Shown one piece after another: positions 46,522-54,363 of a DNA stretch of 64,000 bases. The translations under genes were made by a program, and so were the position numbers. The notes beneath the pieces were generated by a model. That model searched no databases. It was not told the DNA's origin and saw nothing but the letters and a program-made list of their open reading frames with translations. The DNA comes from an uncultured Flavobacteriaceae bacterium (GTDB lineage Bacteria > Bacteroidota > Bacteroidia > Flavobacteriales > Flavobacteriaceae), in the NCBI GenBank assembly GCA_947504035.1, contig CANNGA010000002.1, positions 124,001-188,000 on the forward strand, in the 5' to 3' direction. The first letter of the stretch is position 1. Each line of letters opens with the position of its first letter.

Positions 46522-47655
46522 TTAAATGTTTAGTACTAATAACGTTTTAAATACCTCTAGAGATTCGTTAAGAGTATTTTCGCTTACGATAACAAAGCTA
46601 AACATTACAAAGTGAATTGTAATGAAAATACCAAGGCCTTTTTTTAGTAAAGGTATATGATCTAACTTTTTTTGAAGAAAACTATTTTCATATTTATACC
46701 AAATGTTAATGGCTAAGGCATGTAGTAAAGCCCACAATATATACCGTATAGATATTTCATGCCATAAGCCTAAAGTTATCATACTTATTAAGATACTTAA
46801 TTTGGCATTACGGGTTATACTTAGAAATGGAAAGAAAATATAATCTTTACACCAATCAGATAACGAAATATGCCAACGTTTCCAAAAATCTGCAATATTA
46901 GTTGCCAGAAAAGGATAATTAAAGTTTTCCATTACTTTAAATCCAAATAATAAAGACAGACCTATAGCAACATCAGAATATCCTGAAAATTGAATGTAAG
47001 AATTTGCAAAAAAGCTAACAATTTTAAGGTAAGTGCTTCCCCATAGATAATCATCAGAAATACTACTTATAAAGGTATTTAACTTTCTAGTAATTATATA
47101 ATTTCCAAGAAAGGTAATCTTTGTTAAACCATATAGAATACGTTCTAACCCCATGGAAAAAAGTCGATTGTCCCATCTTCGCCTATTGTAATCTTTTATA
47201 AAGGTTTGAAAACGATTTATGGGACCCACTAAAAGTGTTGGTAAAAAAAACAAGTAATTAACATAATCTAAAAATGTATGTTTAGGTAATTGTTTTTTAT
47301 AAGCTTCTATAGCATAATGGATCTGTCTAAATGAATAATAGGAAAGACCAAGTGGTAAAATGGAACTTTGTGATACATTAAAACAGACAGCGTAGTCTAA
47401 TTTAAAAAACAAAAATATAAAACACATTTGGAGTACTACAACCAAAGTTGCTGCTGTAACAGAAGGCATGTATTTAAGAACATGGTAGTTAATGATACAA
47501 CTTAATCCTAATAGCAGTAAAGAAAGGGGTGATTTATAGAATAGGAAAATAATTGTAACCAACACAACAGGGATAAATTGTAGTTTCTCTGGTAGTCTCC
47601 AGGACAATATTAGTGCAGGAATACAAAACCCTATTAGAATTAATAAGATATTCAT
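46522..47655 (-). CDS. MBOAT family acyltransferase (DltB/AlgI-like)
   Basis: This 377-residue polytopic protein has the MBOAT signatures DFWKRWHISLSDWCKDYIFFPFLS and TLGLWHEISIRYILWALLHA, with the catalytic His near 298. Glu follows it instead of the usual Gly. It is about 100 residues shorter than the MBOAT of the exopolysaccharide operon and lacks its C-terminal FIYFQF, a motif that the next small gene seems to provide. Its start codon follows the SGNH stop without a gap. It should pass an acyl group from the carrier domain across the inner membrane. Confidence 0.9.
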   Translation of the reverse strand: MNILLILIGFCIPALILSWRLPEKLQFIPVVLVTIIFLFYKSPLSLLLLGLSCIINYHVLKYMPSVTAATLVVVLQMCFIFLFFKLDYAVCFNVSQSSILPLGLSYYSFRQIHYAIEAYKKQLPKHTFLDYVNYLFFLPTLLVGPINRFQTFIKDYNRRRWDNRLFSMGLERILYGLTKITFLGNYIITRKLNTFISSISDDYLWGSTYLKIVSFFANSYIQFSGYSDVAIGLSLLFGFKVMENFNYPFLATNIADFWKRWHISLSDWCKDYIFFPFLSITRNAKLSILISMITLGLWHEISIRYILWALLHALAINIWYKYENSFLQKKLDHIPLLKKGLGIFITIHFVMFSFVIVSENTLNESLEVFKTLLVLNI

Positions 47656-48531
47656 TTATAGGTTGTGTTTAATTGTTTTTAATAACCAATTCGTATATAT
47701 ACTTCTACCTTGTTCATTTAAGTGCGCATTATCTATACAATGCTTATAATACATGTGGGGACCATTATAATCCCAATATTCGATGTCACTATTTTTAATA
47801 TAAATATCAAGCGCTTTTTTTTGGTTTGCTTTAAAAGATGATGTGTAGATTAAATTTTTAGAATGTAGAGGTTTTGGTGTGTCTACAATTACAGTTTTTA
47901 TATCATGTTTTTCTAATAAGCGGATACTTTCAAAAATATAATTTATTTCATCTTGAGGTTTAATCTGTCTTATTTTAGGAATATGAGATAAAGAATCAAA
48001 TTTTATTGGTTTATTAAATTGTCTTGGAGAACATCTATAATTAGAATCATACATTCGTTTATTCTTGTCGGAAAAAGTATAGCTGAAAACAAGTTTATTT
48101 ATAGCAGTGAGTTCATTTATCATATTATATTTAACATCTAAATTAATAGCAACCAGCTCTTTTTGGAATAGCACCAAATTAGGCTTAGACTTTACAATGT
48201 TACCTATTAAATCTTGAGACAGAAACTTTATAATAGGGTCGTTGTTATCCCAAATTTTTACAAGTCTTATATTATTGACACTTTCATTAGAGCAAGCGAC
48301 ACCATGAGCAACTAGAGAAGAACCTATTATGACGACTTTATGGCTATTATTGTCTTTTTCAAAAGCACGCATCATATATTGAATTTGGTCATCGTAATGT
48401 TTTTTGTTTTCTACAGATATTTTATTTGAAATGGAATAATGTAATAGAATAATCACTAATTGCGATAAGATGAAAAGGATACCAACCCAAATCCAAATGG
48501 TTAAAGAGGGGATTTTTAAAGTTTTAGACAT
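47656..48531 (-). CDS. membrane-anchored SGNH/DltD-like protein
   Basis: This 291-residue protein has one N-terminal membrane segment (about 11-30) and an extracytoplasmic domain. It contains VVIIGSSLVAHG (block I, candidate Ser near 71) and the C-terminal DNAHLNEQGRSIYTNW (Asp-x-x-His near 268-271), as in SGNH hydrolases and DltD. In the Dlt pathway DltD is needed for the final transfer to the polymer. It overlaps the ligase-carrier gene by 8 bp. The sequence is divergent, so family membership rests on motifs, topology and context. Confidence 0.78.
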   Translation of the reverse strand: MSKTLKIPSLTIWIWVGILFILSQLVIILLHYSISNKISVENKKHYDDQIQYMMRAFEKDNNSHKVVIIGSSLVAHGVACSNESVNNIRLVKIWDNNDPIIKFLSQDLIGNIVKSKPNLVLFQKELVAINLDVKYNMINELTAINKLVFSYTFSDKNKRMYDSNYRCSPRQFNKPIKFDSLSHIPKIRQIKPQDEINYIFESIRLLEKHDIKTVIVDTPKPLHSKNLIYTSSFKANQKKALDIYIKNSDIEYWDYNGPHMYYKHCIDNAHLNEQGRSIYTNWLLKTIKHNL

Positions 48532-50383
48532 CTTTTAATTTTTGACTTAAGATAGCTTCAGTCGTTTTTAAGCTGTTAATAGTCATCATCTCAGAAGTTG
48601 AAAATTGAATCCCAAATTGCTGTTCTAAACTAGTTATAAAAATAAGATGTCCCATAGAATCCCATCCTTCTAAAGATTTAGAAGTATCCATCATCGTAAT
48701 TTTATCAATAGCGACACCAAATGCCTCAGAAGCACTTGCCTTAATAATGTGTTGATGGGTTTCATTTAACGTATCTGTTTTTATGTTTTTACGTTGTGAG
48801 ATGATTAATTTAAGAACTTCGTTCGTTTGAATTTTTCCAGACAAACCTTTTGGTAATGTTTCAAAGAAAAAAACATCTTTTGGAATTTGACTTTGCTCTA
48901 ATAAAGGTCGTAAAAAAGCTATTAATTCGGTTTTTTCAAGTGTAATGTTGGGTTTCGTAACTATAGCAGAGACTAATTTTTCACCAAAGTTTGTGTCGGG
49001 TATTCCTAAACAAATACTTTCTAGTATTTTTGGGTTTGTGTTAATCATTTCGGTAACCTGTTCAGGGTAAACATTAATACCTCCTGCATTTATAGTATTT
49101 TTGGTTCTACCTACAATTTTGTAAAACCCTTTGGTATCACGAACTGCAATATCCCCAGTAATTAACCACCCTTCTTGTAAAATAGCTTTGGTTGCTTCTT
49201 CATCATTTAGATAACCTTTAAAAATATGATTGCCTTTTAACCATAAAACACCTTCTTCATTGGCTTTAGCCTCAACACCGTTTTCTGTAATTATTTTTGC
49301 TTTGCAATCAATAGGAAGGCCTATGGTGCCTTTTTTGCATGGAGGATTAATTGTACAAAATAAAGATCCTGCTACCGTTTCGGTGAGGCCATATACATTT
49401 ATTATTTGCGTTTTAAATATAGCTTCGAAATCGTACCACAATTTTTCTTCTAATTTAGAAGCTACCGATATCACACATTTAAAATCTTCAGTTTGAAAAC
49501 TGTCTTCATAACTGTCTTTAAATTTTTCCATAAAGGAAAGTACAGTTGGCACGGTTATAAAATGTGTAACTCTATATTTGTATATAGCGTTAAAAAGTGA
49601 TTCAATATTAGAAACATCAAAAGTAAAGGGACGTACCCATGTTGCTTGATTAAAAAGTGTTAATAAAGGGCCTTGTATACAACCATCGGCATGGTATAGC
49701 ATTAAAATATTAAGAATACGAGCCTCATGATCTAAATGATATGCTTTTGTTAAAGTGTGTAGGTGCGTCAAGAGGTTCTCATGCGTAATGCGTACGCCTT
49801 TTGGTGCAGCCGTTGTGCCAGATGTAAATATGATGTAAGCTAAATGCGAAGGCGGTATCTTTATTAAAGGTTTGTGAGATGCTGTAACCGTATCTAAAAT
49901 AGACGGAAATGTAGATTTGGTTTCGGGAGTTATTGTTTTTTTCTGTTTTAAAAGCCTATTCAATAATTTCCCTTTTTTTTGACGCTCTTCATGTATTTTT
50001 AAATGAAATAGGGCGGCGTTGTCGCTATCGATATGTCGAGAGGTAAATAGGGCGACATCCATGACAAATCCATTAACTTCAGACTTTTTAATAATAGCCT
50101 TTGCGCGTTCCGATTGCACCTCGGGATCTAAAAATACCGTTACAATACCGTATTTTAAAAACGCTATAAAAAAGAGCGCAGTGTAATAATCGTTGGTCGT
50201 AGATAAAATAATTTTATCTCCAGGTTTTAAATCGTTTTTCTGAAAATAGCTGCACAGTTTATTAACATCATTTAGAAGCTGTTTATAGCTTATATTTTTG
50301 CTTTTTTCTTGAAGAAAAGTATGATTTTGAAACTTTGAATGTTCTAGTGTTTCAAACACTTCTGAAATGTTAGAGATATGCAT
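48524..50383 (-). CDS. AMP-dependent ligase fused to acyl/peptidyl carrier domain (DltA-DltC-like)
   Basis: This 619-residue protein has a full adenylation domain: A3 core IFTSGTTAAPKGV near 186-198, A5 NVYGLTETVAG, A7-A8 GWLITGDIAVRDTKGFYKIVGRTKN, and the A10 Lys in LSGKIQTNE. A carrier domain of about 75 residues follows, with the phosphopantetheine Ser in GWDSMGHLIF (near 576). It would activate an acid as acyl-AMP and load it on its own carrier arm. The specificity pocket cannot be read reliably, so D-alanine is only one candidate. It overlaps both neighbours by 8-14 bp. Confidence 0.9.
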   Translation of the reverse strand: MHISNISEVFETLEHSKFQNHTFLQEKSKNISYKQLLNDVNKLCSYFQKNDLKPGDKIILSTTNDYYTALFFIAFLKYGIVTVFLDPEVQSERAKAIIKKSEVNGFVMDVALFTSRHIDSDNAALFHLKIHEERQKKGKLLNRLLKQKKTITPETKSTFPSILDTVTASHKPLIKIPPSHLAYIIFTSGTTAAPKGVRITHENLLTHLHTLTKAYHLDHEARILNILMLYHADGCIQGPLLTLFNQATWVRPFTFDVSNIESLFNAIYKYRVTHFITVPTVLSFMEKFKDSYEDSFQTEDFKCVISVASKLEEKLWYDFEAIFKTQIINVYGLTETVAGSLFCTINPPCKKGTIGLPIDCKAKIITENGVEAKANEEGVLWLKGNHIFKGYLNDEEATKAILQEGWLITGDIAVRDTKGFYKIVGRTKNTINAGGINVYPEQVTEMINTNPKILESICLGIPDTNFGEKLVSAIVTKPNITLEKTELIAFLRPLLEQSQIPKDVFFFETLPKGLSGKIQTNEVLKLIISQRKNIKTDTLNETHQHIIKASASEAFGVAIDKITMMDTSKSLEGWDSMGHLIFITSLEQQFGIQFSTSEMMTINSLKTTEAILSQKLKDV

Positions 50384-53177
50384 TTAATAATGATTGTTTT
50401 AATAGTTTACCATTACTGTTATATGGCAATTCGTTTAGTATAATTAATTGGTTTGGTATTTTTTTAATTCCAAATGCTTTTGCTAGTAAGGTATTCGTTT
50501 TTTGTTTTACAGCCTTTTCTTGATTATAGAATTCTTTTTGCAAAACTAAAAAAGCGACGACCTTTTCATGATCTTCTTTTGTATATGCAGAGACATGACA
50601 ATCTTCGATAAAAGGTTGTTCTTGTAAAAATTGTTGAATAACATCTAAATAAATTAATTCTTCTGTCGCCGTTTTTACAATGTTGCGTTTTCTCCCTAGT
50701 AATTGAATATAACCACCTTCAATATATTTAGCATTGTCTTGTGTGTAAAACCATCCGTTTTTTAATACAGATGCTGTTTTTGTTTCATCTTTTAGATAAC
50801 CTTTCATTAATGTATCACTATATATTCTTAATTCTCCTTTTTCTCCAAAAGGAACTAAGCGATCATTTTCATCAACGATTTGTGCAATACATCCAATAGG
50901 TTTTCCTATAGTATCTATATCTATCGTGGCGTCTGTAGGGCTTTGAGATATACATATTCCAGAAGTCTCTGAGAGGCCGTAATAATTTAGAATGGATAGA
51001 TTATAGTTCATCTTAAAGGCTGTTCTTAAGTCTAGACTTAATATGTTTCCAGTACACATAAGTGTTTGTATTGTATCCAACTGGCCTCTAATTTTATCTT
51101 TATATTTTATAGTTTGTCTTAAAAAGGCAGGGTTACTAGCTAAAATTGTAGAATTGCTGGCAGCAATACTTTCGGTGATGGCAAACAAGTTTGTTTTAGT
51201 GTTTTCTTTTGGTATGACAACTGCAGCTCCAACATGTAAAGCAGATATAGATGCGTTTCTAAGGCCACTCATGCTTTCTAATCCGCCAAGCGCAAAGAAG
51301 CGGTCAATAGCTTTCCAATGAAATGTTTCTGTAATATGTCTACCACTTCTGTACAAATTTCCATGAGATAATTGCACCCCTTTAGGCGTTCCTGTAGAAC
51401 CTGAGGTATATAGAATTACGGCATTATCACAAGGGGTTATTTTTTCAGTTTGAAAAGTCGTTTCTGGAGCATTTTCTAGCCAATCAGCAAAATAAGTTAA
51501 GGCATCATTTTGTAATGCGTCGTCGTAATCAAATAGAACAGTAGGTAATGTTTTAAAAAGGGATTTTTTGTCTAAATAATAAGACTCATTGGTAAAAAGA
51601 TATTTGGCTTCTGTTTGTTCAAGTATGGTTGCTATAGCAGTGTCTGTTAAATGATCAGCGATAGGAACAACTACAATACCAGCATGCATACATGCCCAAA
51701 ATAACAAAATAGCTTCGGCATGTAAAGGGTTACATATTACTATTCTATCGTTTTTTTTAAGAGAAGCGTTATCTAAAGCAGCTTGGATAGAAGGGATAAT
51801 GGCATTGCAATCTTCGTAAGTATACTCACTTTCATCTTGTAGAGCAATTAGGGCGGTATTTTCACCAAATGAATGTACCGTGTTGTGCCATAGATGTTTT
51901 AGTGTTTGTTTATGAGAAGGTACACTATAATCTTGAGTCATGATATAGTTTTGCAACTTCAAACCTGATTCAGATAGGGGCAATACTTGTAATAAGCCTA
52001 GATGCTCTAAAGTGCTAAGTTCTTTTATTATGATAGCCTCAGAAACGTTAGTTGTAACACACATCTCTTCTATAGTGAATGCTTTTTGGGCTAAGTATAT
52101 TAATTTTGTAGCTAATTCTGATAATTTTAAATTTCCAAGCGCTTTAATTCTATCTACATAAACTGGGTGTCTTTCTAGTAGATGTTGTAGGTTTCCTCCA
52201 AAACGAGTAGAATCTATAATGACTTTTTGCTGGTGTAAAGAAATATTTAAAAGCGCGTTTATGATGAGTCTTGATGTTTTATAAACAGGGAGGTCTTCTA
52301 GTGAGAAAGAAGATAAGGTGATGTCTTTCCAAAATTTTGGAAGAATTGCTATTAGTGCGTTATAATCTTTGGTTGAAGGCGAAGACGTAACAGTAATTGA
52401 TGAATTTACAGTAATGTCATTTGCAATAAATAACTCTGGTTCAGAAAAAATAAAGCCTTCTTTAGTATCATGTTTGAGCAAGGTATTGAAAGCAGATTGA
52501 TAATCTCTACCATGAATTTGTTTGCAACCTCTTTCAAAAAAAGGATCAGGTTCGGCATTAGATAGATGCACGTGCGGAAACAAAATAGCACCATCTTTAT
52601 AGACAACGCGTAGTAATTCATTAAGCATTACCAATTGGTCAAATCTATGAAAAGCATCTAAACCAACAGCAAAAGCAATACTTTTATCTTTTAAAGGTAA
52701 TGGTTTATTAAGATCGCAAAATAAAACTGAAACATTTTTGAGGTCTTTCATCCAAAAATAAAATCCTTGGTAGCCTAAAACATCTTTATTGCCTTCCCAA
52801 GTTGTAATAATATGTTGTTCTGGAAACAAACCACTAAGTACACTCGTAAGCCATCCGCTTCTGTCCCATAAATTTAAAATAACGTCTCCTTTCTTAATAT
52901 TTAATTTAAGTTGCTTTAAAAAGGGAAATAAAGCTTTTAAAGCCTCATTAAAAGGTTGAAAACAAGCGTACATATCATAGATGGGACGTCTGTTTTTTTG
53001 CTTGAGAAAGTGTTCGTATCTGTAACTGTTTTTTAATGTATTTGTTCGAATTTTTTCTTCTGTATTTCGAGTACTCTCAGGAAATATATCAACTTCATTA
53101 AAAAAATAAAAATGCTCTATTTGTGGAATTAAATTAACAACAGTATCCTTAAATACTTTTTTTTTATCAAAATTCAT
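50370..53177 (-). CDS. methyltransferase-like / AMP-ligase fusion protein
   Basis: This 935-residue protein is unusual. Residues about 90-205 look like a class I SAM-methyltransferase domain (GDVILNLWDRSGWLTSVL, later LPLKDKSIAFAVGLDAFHRF), but the glycine-rich SAM loop is atypical. Residues about 340-415 resemble winged-helix segments (AFTIEEMCVTTNVSEAIIIKELSTLEHLGLL). The rest is an adenylation domain with A3 LYTSGSTGTPKGV near 586-598, YGLSETSG, FYTQDNAKY in place of YxTGD, and the A10 Lys in YNSNGKLLKQ. No carrier domain follows. It is the first gene of the five-gene operon and overlaps the next by 14 bp. The substrate is unknown. Confidence 0.82.
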   Translation of the reverse strand: MNFDKKKVFKDTVVNLIPQIEHFYFFNEVDIFPESTRNTEEKIRTNTLKNSYRYEHFLKQKNRRPIYDMYACFQPFNEALKALFPFLKQLKLNIKKGDVILNLWDRSGWLTSVLSGLFPEQHIITTWEGNKDVLGYQGFYFWMKDLKNVSVLFCDLNKPLPLKDKSIAFAVGLDAFHRFDQLVMLNELLRVVYKDGAILFPHVHLSNAEPDPFFERGCKQIHGRDYQSAFNTLLKHDTKEGFIFSEPELFIANDITVNSSITVTSSPSTKDYNALIAILPKFWKDITLSSFSLEDLPVYKTSRLIINALLNISLHQQKVIIDSTRFGGNLQHLLERHPVYVDRIKALGNLKLSELATKLIYLAQKAFTIEEMCVTTNVSEAIIIKELSTLEHLGLLQVLPLSESGLKLQNYIMTQDYSVPSHKQTLKHLWHNTVHSFGENTALIALQDESEYTYEDCNAIIPSIQAALDNASLKKNDRIVICNPLHAEAILLFWACMHAGIVVVPIADHLTDTAIATILEQTEAKYLFTNESYYLDKKSLFKTLPTVLFDYDDALQNDALTYFADWLENAPETTFQTEKITPCDNAVILYTSGSTGTPKGVQLSHGNLYRSGRHITETFHWKAIDRFFALGGLESMSGLRNASISALHVGAAVVIPKENTKTNLFAITESIAASNSTILASNPAFLRQTIKYKDKIRGQLDTIQTLMCTGNILSLDLRTAFKMNYNLSILNYYGLSETSGICISQSPTDATIDIDTIGKPIGCIAQIVDENDRLVPFGEKGELRIYSDTLMKGYLKDETKTASVLKNGWFYTQDNAKYIEGGYIQLLGRKRNIVKTATEELIYLDVIQQFLQEQPFIEDCHVSAYTKEDHEKVVAFLVLQKEFYNQEKAVKQKTNTLLAKAFGIKKIPNQLIILNELPYNSNGKLLKQSLLNAYL

Positions 53178-53306
53178 TGGTAATTCTTTATTTGTAAAAT
53201 GAAATCAGCTTTTAAGAGAAATCTAAAATAGAAAATGTTTTTAAATAGAACTAAGCGTAGTTCTTATAATGTTGATGAATTTAAGCGATATTATTAAAAA
53301 TAGGTT

Positions 53307-53324
53307 ACGCTTCATATGAAGCGT
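53307..53324. repeat. perfect 18-bp palindrome upstream of the acylation operon
   Basis: ACGCTTCATATGAAGCGT reads the same on both strands. It lies about 130 bp before the 935-residue ligase gene. Another CTTCAT copy occurs near 53458. It could be a regulator site or an RNA hairpin. Confidence 0.6.
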
Positions 53325-53412
53325 TAGATGTTGTTTAGTATCATTTTGTTTAAAAAGAAGACGTTTAGGCTCTAGAAATTAAGAATAGTAATCTTCTAAG
53401 ATATAATAATTA

Positions 53413-53420
53413 CAAAAGTA
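53413..53420 (-). promoter_or_regulatory. candidate -7 element for the acylation operon
   Basis: Reads TACTTTTG on the minus strand, an exact consensus match. It would give a leader of about 230 nt. A TTG lies near 53432-53434 but only 11 bp away, short for a -33 element. Confidence 0.35.
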
Positions 53421-53446
53421 TTATTATTTATCAAGCTTCGATTTAT

Positions 53447-53454
53447 TATATTTG
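53447..53454 (+). promoter_or_regulatory. candidate -7 element for fabG
   Basis: TATATTTG, an exact TAnnTTTG match, about 90 bp before the fabG ATG. Confidence 0.4.
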
Positions 53455-53543
53455 ATGCTTCATCAAAATTAAAATCTATACGTGCATTCAACGTATATAT
53501 AGTGGTGATGCAAATAATACTAAAAAGAATAATTAAATAAATC

Positions 53544-54290
53544 ATGAAATTATTAGAAGGAAAAACAGCTATTATAACAGGAGCTAGCCGTGGTATTGGT
53601 AAAGGTATAGCCGAAGTTTTTGCAGCTCAAGGTGCAAATGTAGCGTTTACGTATAGTGCTTCAGTGGAAGCAGCTAATGCATTAGAGGCAGAATTAAAAG
53701 CGTCTGGAATAAAAGCAAAAGGCTATCAAAGTAATGCAGCAAGTTTTGAAGACGCTCAAAAATTGGTGGCTGATGTCCTAGAAGACTTTGGTAGTATTGA
53801 TATTTTGGTAAACAATGCAGGTATCACTAAGGACAACCTTTTAATGCGTATGAATGAAGATGATTTCGATAAAGTGATTGAGGTAAATCTAAAATCGGTG
53901 TTTAATATGACCAAAGCAGTGCAACGTACCATGCTTAAACAACGTAAAGGGTCTATTATTAATATGAGTTCTGTTGTTGGTGTAAAAGGTAATGCAGGAC
54001 AAACCAACTACGCTGCTTCTAAAGCAGGTATTATCGGTTTTTCTAAATCTGTCGCTTTAGAGTTAGGGTCTAGAAATATAAGAAGTAATGTCATCGCTCC
54101 TGGTTTTATAGAAACTGAAATGACAGCAAAATTAGATGAAGAAGTTGTAAAAGGATGGCGTGCTGGAATCCCACTAAAACGTGGCGGTTCTCCAGAAGAT
54201 GTCGCTAACGCTTGTGTCTTTTTAGCAAGTGATTTAAGTGCTTACGTTACAGGACAGACTTTAAATGTTGATGGCGGTATGCTTACATAA
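53544..54290 (+). CDS. fabG: 3-oxoacyl-ACP reductase
   Basis: This 248-residue classical SDR has TGASRGIGKGIAEVFAAQGA (NADP loop), VNNAGITKDNLLMRM, and the catalytic set Asn114/Ser/Tyr/Lys in INMSSVVGVKGNAGQTNYAASKAG. The C-terminus YVTGQTLNVDGGM is typical. TKDNLLMRM and RGGSPEDVANACVFLASD are FabG-specific. It reduces 3-ketoacyl-ACP in fatty-acid elongation. It is divergent from the acylation operon, so a link to that system is not implied. Confidence 0.94.
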   Translation: MKLLEGKTAIITGASRGIGKGIAEVFAAQGANVAFTYSASVEAANALEAELKASGIKAKGYQSNAASFEDAQKLVADVLEDFGSIDILVNNAGITKDNLLMRMNEDDFDKVIEVNLKSVFNMTKAVQRTMLKQRKGSIINMSSVVGVKGNAGQTNYAASKAGIIGFSKSVALELGSRNIRSNVIAPGFIETEMTAKLDEEVVKGWRAGIPLKRGGSPEDVANACVFLASDLSAYVTGQTLNVDGGMLT

Positions 54291-54363
54291 ATCAAGATTA
54301 TGACTTTAAAGTTATAAGGATAAGCTTAAACCTGACTTTAAAATCTTAAATACATAGTTTATA

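Larger units (their letters stand above)
53178..53543. promoter_or_regulatory. divergent regulatory region between the acylation operon and fabG
   Basis: This region of 366 bp without a gene contains a hairpin (GAACTA/TAGTTC arms, about 53248-53263), a perfect 18-bp palindrome (53307-53324), a minus-strand -7 element (53413-53420) and a plus-strand -7 element (53447-53454). The hairpin and palindrome would lie in the 5' leader of the acylation operon if that minus-strand promoter is used. Confidence 0.5.

Noticed and set aside
53544-54290. fabG as part of the acylation system
   Set aside because: It is transcribed away from the operon with its own promoter candidate and looks like ordinary housekeeping FabG.
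54305-54325. Near-palindrome around GACTTTAAAGTTAT after fabG
   Set aside because: One mismatch, A/T rich, no T run; not convincing as terminator or operator.
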